DNA of 64,000 bases from Ilyonectria destructans (taxonomy: Eukaryota; Ascomycota; Sordariomycetes; Hypocreales; Nectriaceae). This document shows positions 46,139-56,344 of this stretch, in pieces (the stretch's first letter is position 1; every line of letters starts with the position of its first letter). The position numbers were made by a program, and so were the translations under genes. The notes beneath the pieces are model-generated. The model saw only the letters and a program-made list of their open reading frames with translations, did not search any database and was not told the DNA's origin. The DNA lies in NCBI GenBank assembly GCA_020740775.1, contig JAHEWK010000002.1, positions 2,604,001 through 2,668,000 on the forward strand, in the 5' to 3' direction.

Positions 46139-47860
46139 ACTTAGCGTGCCATACCGTTGCGTGTGTATTGCTTGACTGGCTGGCTAGGAGCGGCGAAGAC
46201 TGTGTTCATTTACTTATTTAGTATACGCCATTCTACCTATGATCTAGGCCTATGGAATCCCTAATAAGTGATTCAGACAATCCTTCTAATTAGAAAAGAG
46301 TTACAGCATAAAAACCCCTCTGCGGCTTCGTCCTGCTCTCGGGTGGCAGACTGTGCCTCCCGTAGACCCTCCGAGGTCCCCGGCCCTCCGATACGGCGCC
46401 CCCCCGGCTGCGGCGAAGATTGTGTTCTCAAGGGCTCACTGATGTCTCTTGTCGCCTTACATCACAGGCGTAAATCGGGATGTTGCTCGAACGCGGGTCA
46501 GGTATCCAGCATCCTCCCGGTTGAAGTACCACATCATTTTGGGGTATGACTCTTCGCCCGCAGCTGCCAATGAGAAAGACTTGTGATACGTTGCAGTGGC
46601 TGTGCTGTACGGCGCTTCTAACTCATTACATACACCGCCAACGGAACGGGAAAGGCCATGGTTTCGAATCAAGAGGGATATATTTTTGAGTAACGCAAAG
46701 ATGAACCCGTCGACCAATGCTCATTCTTCGTCGACTGCTGCCTGGTGCCCTCCGGCCACTATCCATCGCACGCTCTCGCTTGCTGGCGGGTAGTCGTTTT
46801 TCTACCCGTATTGTCCTACAGGACTGTAACCGGTGTCACCAACTTCAACGGGTAGCGGAAGATTCGCGCCCGCGAAGAGGCACCAGCTCCTCGTATGCTC
46901 AGACACAACTCGGGGATATTTTGACTCTAGCCAGATCTGAAAGGACGTCAAGGACAACACACCAAGGTTGCAGATCGAGACTCATCTCCTGCAGTTTCAC
47001 AGGAGCGGGGTGCATTTTGCTTGTACAACGCTACGTGCCATGCTATTGGTCGGGCTTGGGAAGCCGCTGGGTGCAAACATGACTCCAGATTGAGGGGGAA
47101 GCACAAGAGCTTCTGGTTTTGCGCGTACAGTACAGATTCGAAGATGAACGAAGCGGAGAATACGTCTGTCACTGAGTTTCTTCACAGTGTGCAAGGAATT
47201 CCACGACGTTGCCCATGTTTGCTCAGTGACTTGGGCACTAGTTATCGGGTCTCATAGGGAGATCTGGGCGAATTGTTTTCTGCGTCGTCGCTGTCTTGAT
47301 TCCCTGCGGCGGCTGGGAGGCACAGCGCCAAAGCGCGTACACCTTCAATTGTTCCTATTTAAATCCCACAAACAGCTGGCATTATGGCCACCATGAACGA
47401 GATGTGTGGGGAAGTGACAGTTAATCCAGTTCTGGTTTGATGTGGAAAGCCTGCCAATATACCCTGCTGTGATTGACACTGAACACTTGCATCGCCCGCC
47501 CTGGACCTGCGATGGCACAGTTTCGCGCCGGAGACTTTCAACGGTTCTACACACGGTGAGAAACTGAAAACCACGACACAGCGCCCGCGCAGCGGTATCT
47601 TGTGCAACTGGGAACGGGAAGTGGTGAAACCTCGATCCCGTTGGCAACTTGCACCTCCTGCGACACGGCCGCCGCAACGTATCTCTTGTGTAACTCGAGC
47701 AGAAGAAGCCGTGGCTAAATGTGGCGGTGCTTTCAACTACTTAAGGTAGCTGGACCAACGATGGGCGCCCAAATGTGATTGAAGACAAGTGCAAGTATCG
47801 CAGCTTTCTAGCCCCCGTCCATCCTCACAAGTTCCAAACACTCTTGCAAGATCCTCCATC
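46139..47860. other. Intergenic region with short direct repeat
   Basis: No gene is supported; several frames of 60-120 codons exist without motifs. A 17-bp sequence CGGCGAAGAYTGTGTTC occurs at 46191-46207 and 46411-46427, separated by 220 bp. Between the copies is a C/G-rich segment (46320-46410). Confidence 0.45.
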
Positions 47861-49375
47861 ATGTCGTCAGATACCGAATATCATCGACGCAGATACCACC
47901 TCCCGCGCCAGGACCAGTATCGCACCCAACGCAGCATTGTGTTCTACCACCCGGCCTATTCTTGGCCGCAAAACATCCTTGTCAAGCTTCCGCAAGTCGA
48001 CCTTCTCGACGATGGCGGCCAACCCACTGCCCTTCACCACCGCACCGCGCTTCTCACCTGTCAGGTCATCGCAAACAACGCCTTTCTAACAGGGCGTTTG
48101 TATTTCGACGCGCATGCCAGGTTCCCAGTCCTCGACGAAGTGCCACTCGATGGTGCTTTGACAAGAACTGAGTACTACTTCATTGTCAATGCGAATCGTA
48201 AGTACCCTGCCCAGCACTCCAACAGAACTTGTGTATAGCTAACCTTGCGTCTAGCGAGATATCGGTACCCAGTTGTACCAAGCTTCCAGGACTGGAGATT
48301 TCCTCACGAGAGCATGCCGCATTGCTGGCCGTCGCCAGTTTGTCGCCGTCCCTCCACAACGAAGCGTTGCGCCGTGACGGGCCATTCCTTCGCCGTCCTG
48401 GATGTCCTTGCCATTCCCAAGGCAGATCAAGAGTGGTTCAACATAAACGGAATGCGTTACTACGACGAAAACGCCTTTGGTTTGGGTTACTCTCGGAACC
48501 GGATGCATGTCAGGGCGGATCTTCTTCAGGCCTTCAATGAGGATCTGTTCATCATTGTACCGAAGCCTCGGCGCGTTGAGTCCCCGGAATATGTTGTGCA
48601 CGCAATTACCGGCAACGACCCCGAGTTTTGCGCCCTGTACCACAACAGGCCGGTGGTGAACGTTGACAATGTGAGCCGGCAATTCCTACTCGCACGCTTC
48701 GCCCGGACTGTCTTGCCACTCGCCAATGCGTTCATTGTGGCCGGTACACACCGCAACGTGGTTCTGGTTGATAGAGACGCCAACGGCAGAGTCTCATGGG
48801 CGGCCGAGGAGATATCGGGTACTACGCTAGCTAAGCACTACGGGTACCCAGATCCAAGGAGCCTCAGGCTGTCCCCTGGCCCCGTTACGTTGAACTTTGG
48901 GAGCACCAGGTCGGACCCTGGGGTGGCCAGTGTGAACCATCGGAACGTCAGGTCTATCCCTGGGGTGGCCAGTGTGAACCGCCGGAACGTCAGGTCCGCC
49001 CCTAGGGTCGCCACTATGAACTACCAGAACCCCAGGCCTGGCTCTGGAGTCGTCATTATGAACCATCGGGACGTCAGGTCTGCCACTGGGGTCGCCAGTG
49101 TAAACCATCAGGACGTCATACCTGCTCCTAGGGTCGTCCGTGTGGACCACCGGGACATCAGGTCTGCTAATGCGAGGGTGAGCCTGGACCCATGGACCAT
49201 CGACTTGGACCCTCAGAGCGTCAGACTCAACCCGCCAACCGGGCAAATTGGCCAGACGGCCCTCGACTTTCGCGCTTGGTCGGCTCGAAACGCCGCTGCC
49301 GCTGCCGCTGCAGATGAGGAAGAGAGCAGGGGCCGGAAGCGCGTTCGCACTAACAGCTATCAACATCGGGGCTGA
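47861..49375 (+). CDS. HNH_2-type endonuclease-like protein with degenerate active site
   Basis: Two exons give 485 residues: 47861-48197 and 48255-49375, intron 57 nt (GTAAGT/TCTAG), in frame. The sequence CAVTGHSFAVLDVL-AIPKADQEWFNINGM followed by HVRADLLQAFNEDLFIIVPK matches the architecture of fungal HNH_2 proteins. In those, the first motif normally reads HIxPK and the last xDxHxxFD. Here both histidines are replaced (LAIPKA near 164-169; ADLLQAFN near 200-207), so catalysis is doubtful. After the domain comes a stretch of six 14-residue repeats, then an Ala-rich, basic C-terminus. The role is unknown; HNH_2 proteins are numerous in accessory fungal regions. Confidence 0.7.
48908..49159 (+). 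repeat. In-frame 42-bp minisatellite
   Basis: Six tandem units of 42 bp (starts at 48908, 48950, 48992, 49034, 49076 and 49118) encode variants of RSxPGVASVNHRNV. A partial seventh begins at 49160. The period is divisible by three, so copy-number change would keep the HNH-like frame open. Confidence 0.9.
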
Positions 49376-50355
49376 TCTCATTTGTTATTCTCAGGATGCT
49401 GGATACGGACAAAGGACAGGGGCGTTTTGACTTTAGTGTGAGAAAAAAGACCAAAAAAAGACGTACCTTATGTTTAGTTTAGTACGGAGTAAAAGTTATT
49501 GTGTTCTTCAATTGATGGCCATCGCGCTACTTTTTCTAAACATGATGCTAGAGTGATGCTATTCGCACACAATTATTAATAATGCCACAATCTAGGAAAG
49601 GATATTTACCAATACTAATTCATGGTGTTTGTTCCTTCTGATATTAGTTGATTTATTAGTTGGATTAAATTTAATAATGAAGTAAGTGTAGCCAAAGGTT
49701 GTACCATCTGGCTGCACCCATGGTAGGTACATTAATTAGCTCAGGTCGTAGCGAAAGAGCTTGCACCTGTGTGCGAATAGCAATGCGTATACATGTGTAT
49801 AGAAGTACTCCAAGACCATTGATGCTTGGCGATCTCGGGGCGCCTGTCACAGGAATACACTCGCCACGGACTTGGTCCTCGTCTTTGGACGGCCACCCGG
49901 ACTGCTGTCGCCCCCGAGCAGCCGTGAAGGAAGGAAAATAAGACCACCAAGCCAGGTCGTTAGGGGTAGAACCCAGTGCCAAAATCGAGTTCGATGCTTG
50001 TATTAAATTCACCATCTAGTCTGATGGAAAAGAAACACCCTTGCCAATTGACCTTGGGCGAATCTGGTATTTTGGACGCCTGCATTCCACCACATGGGGC
50101 TTCCTGGGACTGCGGTCGTACAATAGATCAGGTCCCCAGAAATTATCACCACTCGCACATAAGGATGGAGCCAATTATAAAGAGAATTGCTAAGAACGTA
50201 GCTACTGCAGTATATTGGGTTAATAACTCTATCAAGACTATTTCTTAACACTTAACCCCCTTGGAGAACTTTAATTGTGTCATTTCATTCAGTAAACTCA
50301 CAAAATGTTGGCCTTCTTGCTATCTTGCCAGGGGTGGCGTTCCTACTTCTTTGAG
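49376..50355. other. AT-rich intergenic region
   Basis: The span 49440-49740 is AT-rich with short homopolymers. No gene is supported. Frames near 49671-50251 overlap on both strands and carry no motif. Confidence 0.5.
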
Positions 50356-51415
50356 CTACTTACCCAGGGTAATAGTATGGATCCTCTGCTGCGGCAAACG
50401 CGCGCTACGTTTGGCACTTACAGGATGTCGAAAGTCTAGAGGTGGTTCGTCTACAAACATATTAGACTCGTGGAAAATGGACGGTGTGTTGGACCTCGCG
50501 AGGTTCACGATCGTTTCTTGACTAGTGGCAATCGCATCGCCGGCCGATGCTTCACTTACAATGCTTAATCCCATGCCGTCATCTTGAGGAGGCGCAGCGA
50601 CCTCTTTCTCCGCTGCTGTCTTGTTCGCTTGCTTGATAGCCTCGTCTCTTTGTTGTTTGGTCCAATCTCTACCATTCCGATATGCAGCCACTCCACGGCT
50701 AAATATCTCAGCGCTGCCAGTCAAGCTCCAGGCATCAATCTCCGTCATGACATATACGAGTGACGCTGCTGGTGTAGATGGTTGTATTGGGTGGGTCTGG
50801 TTCCCGAGGTATTTGACCATCGGGGTACTCGTAACCATCTGGGAGGACGTCATAGTCGATGAGGTGTTGCTGGAAGGCTCTGTCGTACGGCCCTGTGCTC
50901 TTTGTCGTTGTCGCGTTTGGCGTATTCCTGTATTTTGAAAGGGTCTGTGTGCCTCGCTTTCGACGGCCGAGGCTCGATTGGGTTGAGCTCCGCTGGGGGC
51001 CGTGTGCGCGATACTCCTAGCGTTTAGCTAAAGGACTCCATTCTGTACTTCGATGTTGCTCATATCCCTCTCAAATGCCTGAGGTCTGAACCACCGTGCG
51101 ATGCAAAGCGCTTGACTAGTCTGAGGCAGGTATAGTCTGGGGGGTCTCAGTGGCGAGGCCGAGGGCGGTACGCTTTCGTTTGCGTGTCGAGCCACGAGCG
51201 GCTTGGGCGACTCTCCGATCTAGTTCCCGCAGCGCGTTCCTCGTGAGGGGGATTTTTGATAGATTATCCCAGAAGCTCGGGGGTGGGAATGCTGGATGGC
51301 TGATCTTCTGCTTCTTCAATGAACTGGGGGCAACGGCAGGGTCCGAGGAACGTCGACGCTTGTGGGAGCTTGGTGCATTCGTTTGGTCGCGCAGAGGGCC
51401 TTGTGACATGGCCAT
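50356..51415 (-). pseudogene. Internally deleted member of a repeat-associated fungal gene family
   Basis: On the minus strand the N-terminal part (51409/51415 to 51116) encodes a basic region and then PPSFWDNLSKIPLTRNALRE, ending at a stop. Near 50900-50820 a different frame encodes STGPYDRAFQQHLIDYDV and GYEYPDGQIP. The last frame (to 50356) encodes WSLTGSAEIFSRGVAAYRNG plus RDWTKQQRDEAIK. In full-length members of this dispersed fungal family, as I remember them, these three blocks occur in this order in one protein. Here roughly the middle 200-300 residues are missing and the blocks are in different frames. I infer an internal deletion with frameshifts. The biochemical function of the family is unknown to me. 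Confidence 0.6.
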
Positions 51416-51599
51416 CCTCGGCTTCTTGAGGGGTTCGATGCGTAGGTACTGGAGACAGTCGCTTCATGGGTGCCATCTCGGAGGAGTCATGTCAGTGTTC
51501 TGTGCTTTGGCGATGTTGACCCGACGCGCGGGAAAGCGGGGATATGGGATATTGTCTGCGCAGAGATGTAGGTATTTTGTTATATAGTTGAGAAGGCTT

Positions 51600-51962
51600 G
51601 CGCGCACAGGGAATTATTTTTGCGCAAGAAATCTGTGTCATCGCTGCAGCCACGCGCAACGCCTGCGCACGCTTCCAGCGCGCCGCCACATTTGAAGCTC
51701 TGCGCAAGACAGTGGACTGCGCAACCGTCTCTGCGCAAGACATTTCTTGCGCTCCATATTTAAAACTGCAGGTAGGACAATTAACCCCGCGCAACAGCCC
51801 CCCCGCGCAACCGTTCCTGTGCACCTCTGGGCCGTTTCGGTGCGCTGCCAATACTTAACTTATAATCCTGCGCAACACAGCTGGATGGAGGCTGCGCAGA
51901 GGACTGCCCCCGCACCACTCCACCTGAAATCCTGCGCAACACAGTAGAAGCTGTGCGCAAGA
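51600..51962. repeat. Cluster of GCGCAA motifs
   Basis: About ten copies of GCGCAA (mostly TGCGCAA) and several related GCGC words occur in about 360 bp, all in the same orientation. Spacing is irregular. No coding frame explains this density. Confidence 0.75.
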
Positions 51963-52012
51963 TAGTGGGGATTACGTGTTGGTAAATGATCGGCTTTAGC
52001 TTAGAGTATTGA

Positions 52013-52330
52013 TATTCATACAGTAGTTTTTTACTATTCATACAGCTAAAATACCTTCTCTTTTCTGACAATCGAATAACACCTCAGCTTAGTGCTGCCT
52101 TTTCAGTATAGAATAAAAATACTATACTGCCTACTGATAGCTTGAGCTTATCTGTATCTTTTTCTTTATTTATATATCTTAAAATTAAATAATATAAGTT
52201 ATATTGAGATCGCAGAAGTACTTAGAGAAGATACGCCCACAGACCAGGTTGAGGTATATTGCTGCAGTCAGAAAATTAGTGGGGAAAAATATACCTACTG
52301 TATATTTAGCAAAATCATACTGTATGAATA
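52013..52330. mobile_element. MITE-like AT-rich inverted-repeat element
   Basis: TATTCATACAGTA at 52013-52025 is matched by its reverse complement at 52318-52330. A second left copy (CTATTCATACAG) lies at 52034-52045. Inside are a perfect 8-bp palindromic pair, CAGTATAG at 52104 and CTATACTG at 52122, and an AT-rich core. Size and structure fit a short non-autonomous DNA transposon. Target-site duplications are not convincing. It ends about 90 bp before the F-box gene start. Confidence 0.45.
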
Positions 52331-52421
52331 GCAATACTCTTCATTTATTACAGTCCCTGCACTTGCCGGCAAACTCACCTCCTGCAATCATTGTTTCTGA
52401 ACCTGACCAACTTCTTTCGCC

Positions 52422-54062
52422 ATGCGTTGCTTTTCTGACCGCGTCCAAACAGGACTTGGGCCTTTCGTCCATCTGCCACAGGAACTTCTCGACGACATTT
52501 TATCCAGGCTACCGAACAGCGACATCAAGAGCCTCCGCTCAACATGCACCAATCTCCACAACATCGCTCAACTCCGCTTCAGCCGCCTTTTCCTCTCACC
52601 CAACCCACTCAACGTGGCCGTCTTCAGGGCTGTTGCAAACCACGAAGAATTACGAAAAAACATTATTGAGATCATTTATGACGATGCTCGTTTGGCTCAC
52701 CCGGCTGAGGTTAAGAGGTTTTACGGGTCTGACGAGTATCACGATGATGGCGAAGACAACACCGATCTTGGCGATATATCTGGAGTTCCAGCTTGGTACT
52801 TGAGAGAATTCCGGGATAATTCTTCATGGATAGATACCTATGGCATTCATGATGTAAAGCAACCTCGCCATATTGAAGTTGCACATCGGTTTAAGGCACG
52901 GCTTAGCCCAGTACAATCGTACAGTCTGTATCAAAACCTGCTGCATGAGCAAAACCAGGTCATTGCCACTAACGGCGATGCGGAAGCCCTGCAACACGGT
53001 CTGTCCCGTTTCCCTAACTTGCGGAAGATCACTGTAACGCCTGCAGCTCATGGGTGCCCCGTTAGACCTCTGTACCAGACGCCAATGATTCGCTCTCTAC
53101 CTCCCGGACTGATCTATCCTCTACCTAGAGGTTGGCCAGTTGCTGAAGAGGAGGACAATGAACCTTTTGCAGAGAGCTGGCAAGGCGATGAAAAGAGCAA
53201 GTGGCGTGGGTTTTCTGTTGTATGTCGCGAGACTGCCCGATTTCACTGCGAGAACCCGACTGCTGGTATCTTCGAGTTTGTTATAGATACTAACCAGCTT
53301 CTTACCGGTATAAACTGCTGTATTTTTGAAGATACAGACAGTCCTGAGTACAGCGACCTCGTTACAATTTTCAGCAGACCTGGGTTCTCTCGCATCGATC
53401 TATCTCTTCTTGTTGGCGGCCAAGATGAGGAAGGCTGGCACTCTTTCCGTAGTGGAAATCTCAAGAAAGCACTACAAAAAGCACCAGACTTACAGCGTAT
53501 AAGCCTCTCAACCAACCTTGGGACCCCCGATAACCTGTATGAATCTGCAAGTGCCAGCGGTGAAGAACACTTTATCCCGCTGCGTACAATCTTCCCTATC
53601 GACCTATGGGCGAATCTACAAGACTTTAGTCTCTCGCGCTTTCTCGTCAAGCAGGGGGACTTGATGAACCTGATGCTTGTGCTGCCGTCGACACTTCGGG
53701 CGGTCGAACTCAGCTTTCTTTACTTCCTTCGGTCTAGCGGACATTATCAGGGGTTGCTTGAAGAAATGCGAAGCAAGCTGGGGTGGCGCGAGCGAGCTGA
53801 TGCGAACCGGCCTGCGATCGTCATTTGTGTCGATCATCAGTGTCAAGTTCAAGGAAAACCCGTCTATGTCAGTCGCGAGGCCCATGACTTCCTATACGGG
53901 GACGGCGAGAATCCCTTTTTTGAGGACTTCGTTGATCCGGGCATAGGGACTTCAGTAGATACATTTGATCCGGAGTTTGAGCGACCCCATACCGGTTTTA
54001 TTGAGTTGATGGACCTCGGTATCTTGGAAAAGGATGATTGGTACAGGCGAAACCACATGTGA
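52422..54062 (+). CDS. F-box domain protein
   Basis: A single-exon frame of 546 residues. Residues about 14-57 form an F-box: GPFVHLPQELLDDILSRLPN, then IKSLRSTCTNLHNIAQLRFSR. The remainder is a long alpha/beta region without recognised WD40 or leucine-rich repeats, as in many Sordariomycete F-box proteins. F-box proteins bind Skp1 and recruit substrates to SCF ubiquitin ligases; the substrate here is unknown. The start at 52422 is the first ATG of the frame and lies eight residues before the F-box region. The gene is intact, although an AT-rich MITE-like element occupies its proximal promoter. Confidence 0.8.
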   Translation: MRCFSDRVQTGLGPFVHLPQELLDDILSRLPNSDIKSLRSTCTNLHNIAQLRFSRLFLSPNPLNVAVFRAVANHEELRKNIIEIIYDDARLAHPAEVKRFYGSDEYHDDGEDNTDLGDISGVPAWYLREFRDNSSWIDTYGIHDVKQPRHIEVAHRFKARLSPVQSYSLYQNLLHEQNQVIATNGDAEALQHGLSRFPNLRKITVTPAAHGCPVRPLYQTPMIRSLPPGLIYPLPRGWPVAEEEDNEPFAESWQGDEKSKWRGFSVVCRETARFHCENPTAGIFEFVIDTNQLLTGINCCIFEDTDSPEYSDLVTIFSRPGFSRIDLSLLVGGQDEEGWHSFRSGNLKKALQKAPDLQRISLSTNLGTPDNLYESASASGEEHFIPLRTIFPIDLWANLQDFSLSRFLVKQGDLMNLMLVLPSTLRAVELSFLYFLRSSGHYQGLLEEMRSKLGWRERADANRPAIVICVDHQCQVQGKPVYVSREAHDFLYGDGENPFFEDFVDPGIGTSVDTFDPEFERPHTGFIELMDLGILEKDDWYRRNHM

Positions 54063-54329
54063 CCTCTCACACAACGTAGAGCAGTATCAAGTAGAAAGGC
54101 CCAAAAAAGGAACAAGGCAAGAAACCCTTGATTACGTGGAGTCCTCCGTGGCTGTGTTGGAAGATACAAGAGCACCATTGTCATGTTCCCTTACACTACC
54201 TTAGGCCCCCCTGCTCTTATTCTACTATTTTATTTCTACTCATAAACCATGATGCAGCATCCGAAGTGGAATAGGCCACCAAACCCAAGGCCCTGGCCCT
54301 TCAACAAGCAGCTGTGAAGGTCTCTTCTA
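54063..54329. other. Convergent intergenic region
   Basis: It separates the F-box gene from the LysM pseudogene. Nothing else is seen. Confidence 0.5.
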
Positions 54330-55394
54330 TCACCCAATACAAACATAGACATTAGCCTGAAGTCCGGAGCAATCACTCTTGACAGCAGGATTCCATCCGT
54401 AAAAGTCAGCTAGGCTAATGCTGTTTGTATTGGACATAGCCCAGCATCCATCGTCGGCCTGAACAAAGTAAAAGTCCTTGCAGTTGCTCACGATGCCATC
54501 CTGTACGGGCGAGGGTGTCGACCCGCTGTTTCCGCTGGTGGTGCTGGTCGTCTTATCGTCTGTTGTTATAGTGGCAGCAGCCTTAATACCGACGCAGACG
54601 TACACCTTGGCCTCAAGTCCAGTGCAGTCATTCTTAACGCTTGGGTTCCACTAATAAAAGTCATTCAGCTCAATATTATTAGAGTCAGCAATAGCCCAGC
54701 ACCCGTCGTCGGCCTGGACAAGGTAGAAATCATCACAATCGGAGACCGTATTCGACTGCACGGGGCTGGGCGTGACAACTCCTGTGGCCGTAGCCGTGGA
54801 CGAGGCAGCACTGGTTAGGGTCACATCAGGATCGTCCTACCCTGGTGGACTGCCGTCCTCGTTGGTCGATATGCAGTAGTACGTGCCGATGGTCAAGCCG
54901 GTGCAGTCGCTTTTGATGGACGGGTTCATATGATATAAGCCATCAAACTCGAGCCAGGTGAAAGCGAGGACTGACTCGCACGAGTCGTACGAGTCCGGGG
55001 CGAACCAAGCGGTGAAGTTCTTAATCTCGCCGGCTGCAGGAAAATGTATTTCTACCAGGTATAAATCCAGGCCTTGTCATTCTCAATATTGTCGCAATTC
55101 TCGGTATGACCGTTACCCAACCCGGGACTTTCTACACCAAGCCCAGAGACACCCACTAGCGTCTATAATATCTGCCTTCAGCCTACCACAGAGATTAGCT
55201 ATATTAATATGTGCGCTGCTAAGAAGGCACTCATACTCATCTGACACATATGAGACTGCAGGCAGATCCAGAGCGAAGTGAGCGACATCTCTTTGGGAGT
55301 TATAACGGGATAGTCCGTACGTAATTACGTCATCGCAACCAGCCTCTTCTTGCACTACTGGTATTGCTGCCACTGTGGCGAGTCTTGCCATCAT
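54330..55394 (-). pseudogene. Multi-LysM secreted protein, broken by stops and frameshifts
   Basis: Read on the minus strand. An N-terminal piece begins at ATG 55394/55391 with MMARLATVAAIPVV (a weak signal peptide) and continues through SDEYECLLSS. After a frame change a first module shows TAWFAPDSYDSCESV and HMNPSIKSDCTGL (about 55050-54862). A second module (54755-54590) has DCDDFYLVQADDGCWAI and NPSVKNDCTGLEAKVYVCVG. A third (54490-54330) has DFYFVQADDGCWAMS and GWNPAVKSDCSGLQANVYVC. Modules 1-3 share one frame, interrupted by TAG at 54839-54837 and TAG at 54653-54651. Ser/Thr/Pro linkers separate the modules. LysM effectors bind chitin; this copy cannot give a full-length product. Confidence 0.75.
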
Positions 55395-56133
55395 ATGTAA
55401 GAGTAGAGAGTGATTCAGGGACTGTGGTACCGTATTTCTTATATACTTTGATGAGGGCGCGTAGGCCGTCTCTTTTGAAGTTCGGCTTTTCAACCTGCTG
55501 GACTGAAGGCTGGCTTGCCCAAAGTCTGAGCCCGGGGTTGGCCCATGTCTCTGGCTTTGCCTGACCGGTAAGAAGCCTAGAGTGCGCCTCTCGTAGAAAG
55601 TTTCGAATCCCGCGCTTCTCAACCCTCTCGGCAATTGACAAGATCCGACCTCTGTCCAATTCGACAACCAGACGGAGAATCTCGGACTCGGCTTGCGTCG
55701 ACGACGTTTCTGCATCGCAAGCTGCGTCAGCAACCTTCAGAGGATTTCGGATAAAGTATGTACCCTTTTTGGCAACTACTCGAAGTATTTGCAACACCTC
55801 TTCAAAGCCAGTCAGGTCCTTCGGCGTCAAGCCGTGGTTGCGGGCCACGCGCAGGATGGCTCCAGCTGGGTCATGTTGTTCCAAGCAGACAGCCGAGGCT
55901 GTTTCCGCGCCCGAGCTCGACGTTGAACAGATGAGAGCGAATGAGTCGAGGAACTTTTGTTTGAGCTGCTGCCCGCCCGAAATGTCGCCATCAGGGTTCT
56001 CGTCGAGTGAGGTTCTCGTCGGTTCCCCTCGAACAGGGTCGATCAAGCTTAGCAATGCTGACTGCACCACGAAGCGTTTGAGGTCCGTTCTGCCAATCTG
56101 AGTCAGTGCTGCCTTCTTTGCGGGTGCGGTCAT
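55395..56133 (-). pseudogene. Hypothetical protein gene, 3'-truncated at the LysM relic
   Basis: The frame starts MTAPAKKAALTQIGRTDLKR at 56133 and resembles the N-terminal part of a family of long fungal hypotheticals. Shared features are an early ALICSTSSSGAETASAVCLE segment, a helical central part, and EILRLVVELDRGRILSIAER. Family members, as I recall them, continue for several hundred further residues. Here the family-like sequence fades around 55450-55400, where the LysM pseudogene begins, although the frame stays open to 55330. I infer truncation by deletion or rearrangement. An alternative is a genuinely short paralogue. It lies divergent from the C2H2 relic. Confidence 0.5.
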
Positions 56134-56344
56134 CCTGGGATGATAGAAAGAGTCAACTATGCCGACATGTCCGGCCCAGCGTGACCGAGAGGATTCCTGT
56201 CTCAGGAAGAATGAGCGCTGGGGGGGGAGACGATGAGCTCTTGATTCCGTATCGCGTCGGGTGGCCGCACACATCTGATTGGGCCACGTCGTGATGCAAA
56301 GGCGCATGCTTCTGCCACGCATCACATGCACCATGCGACGAATG

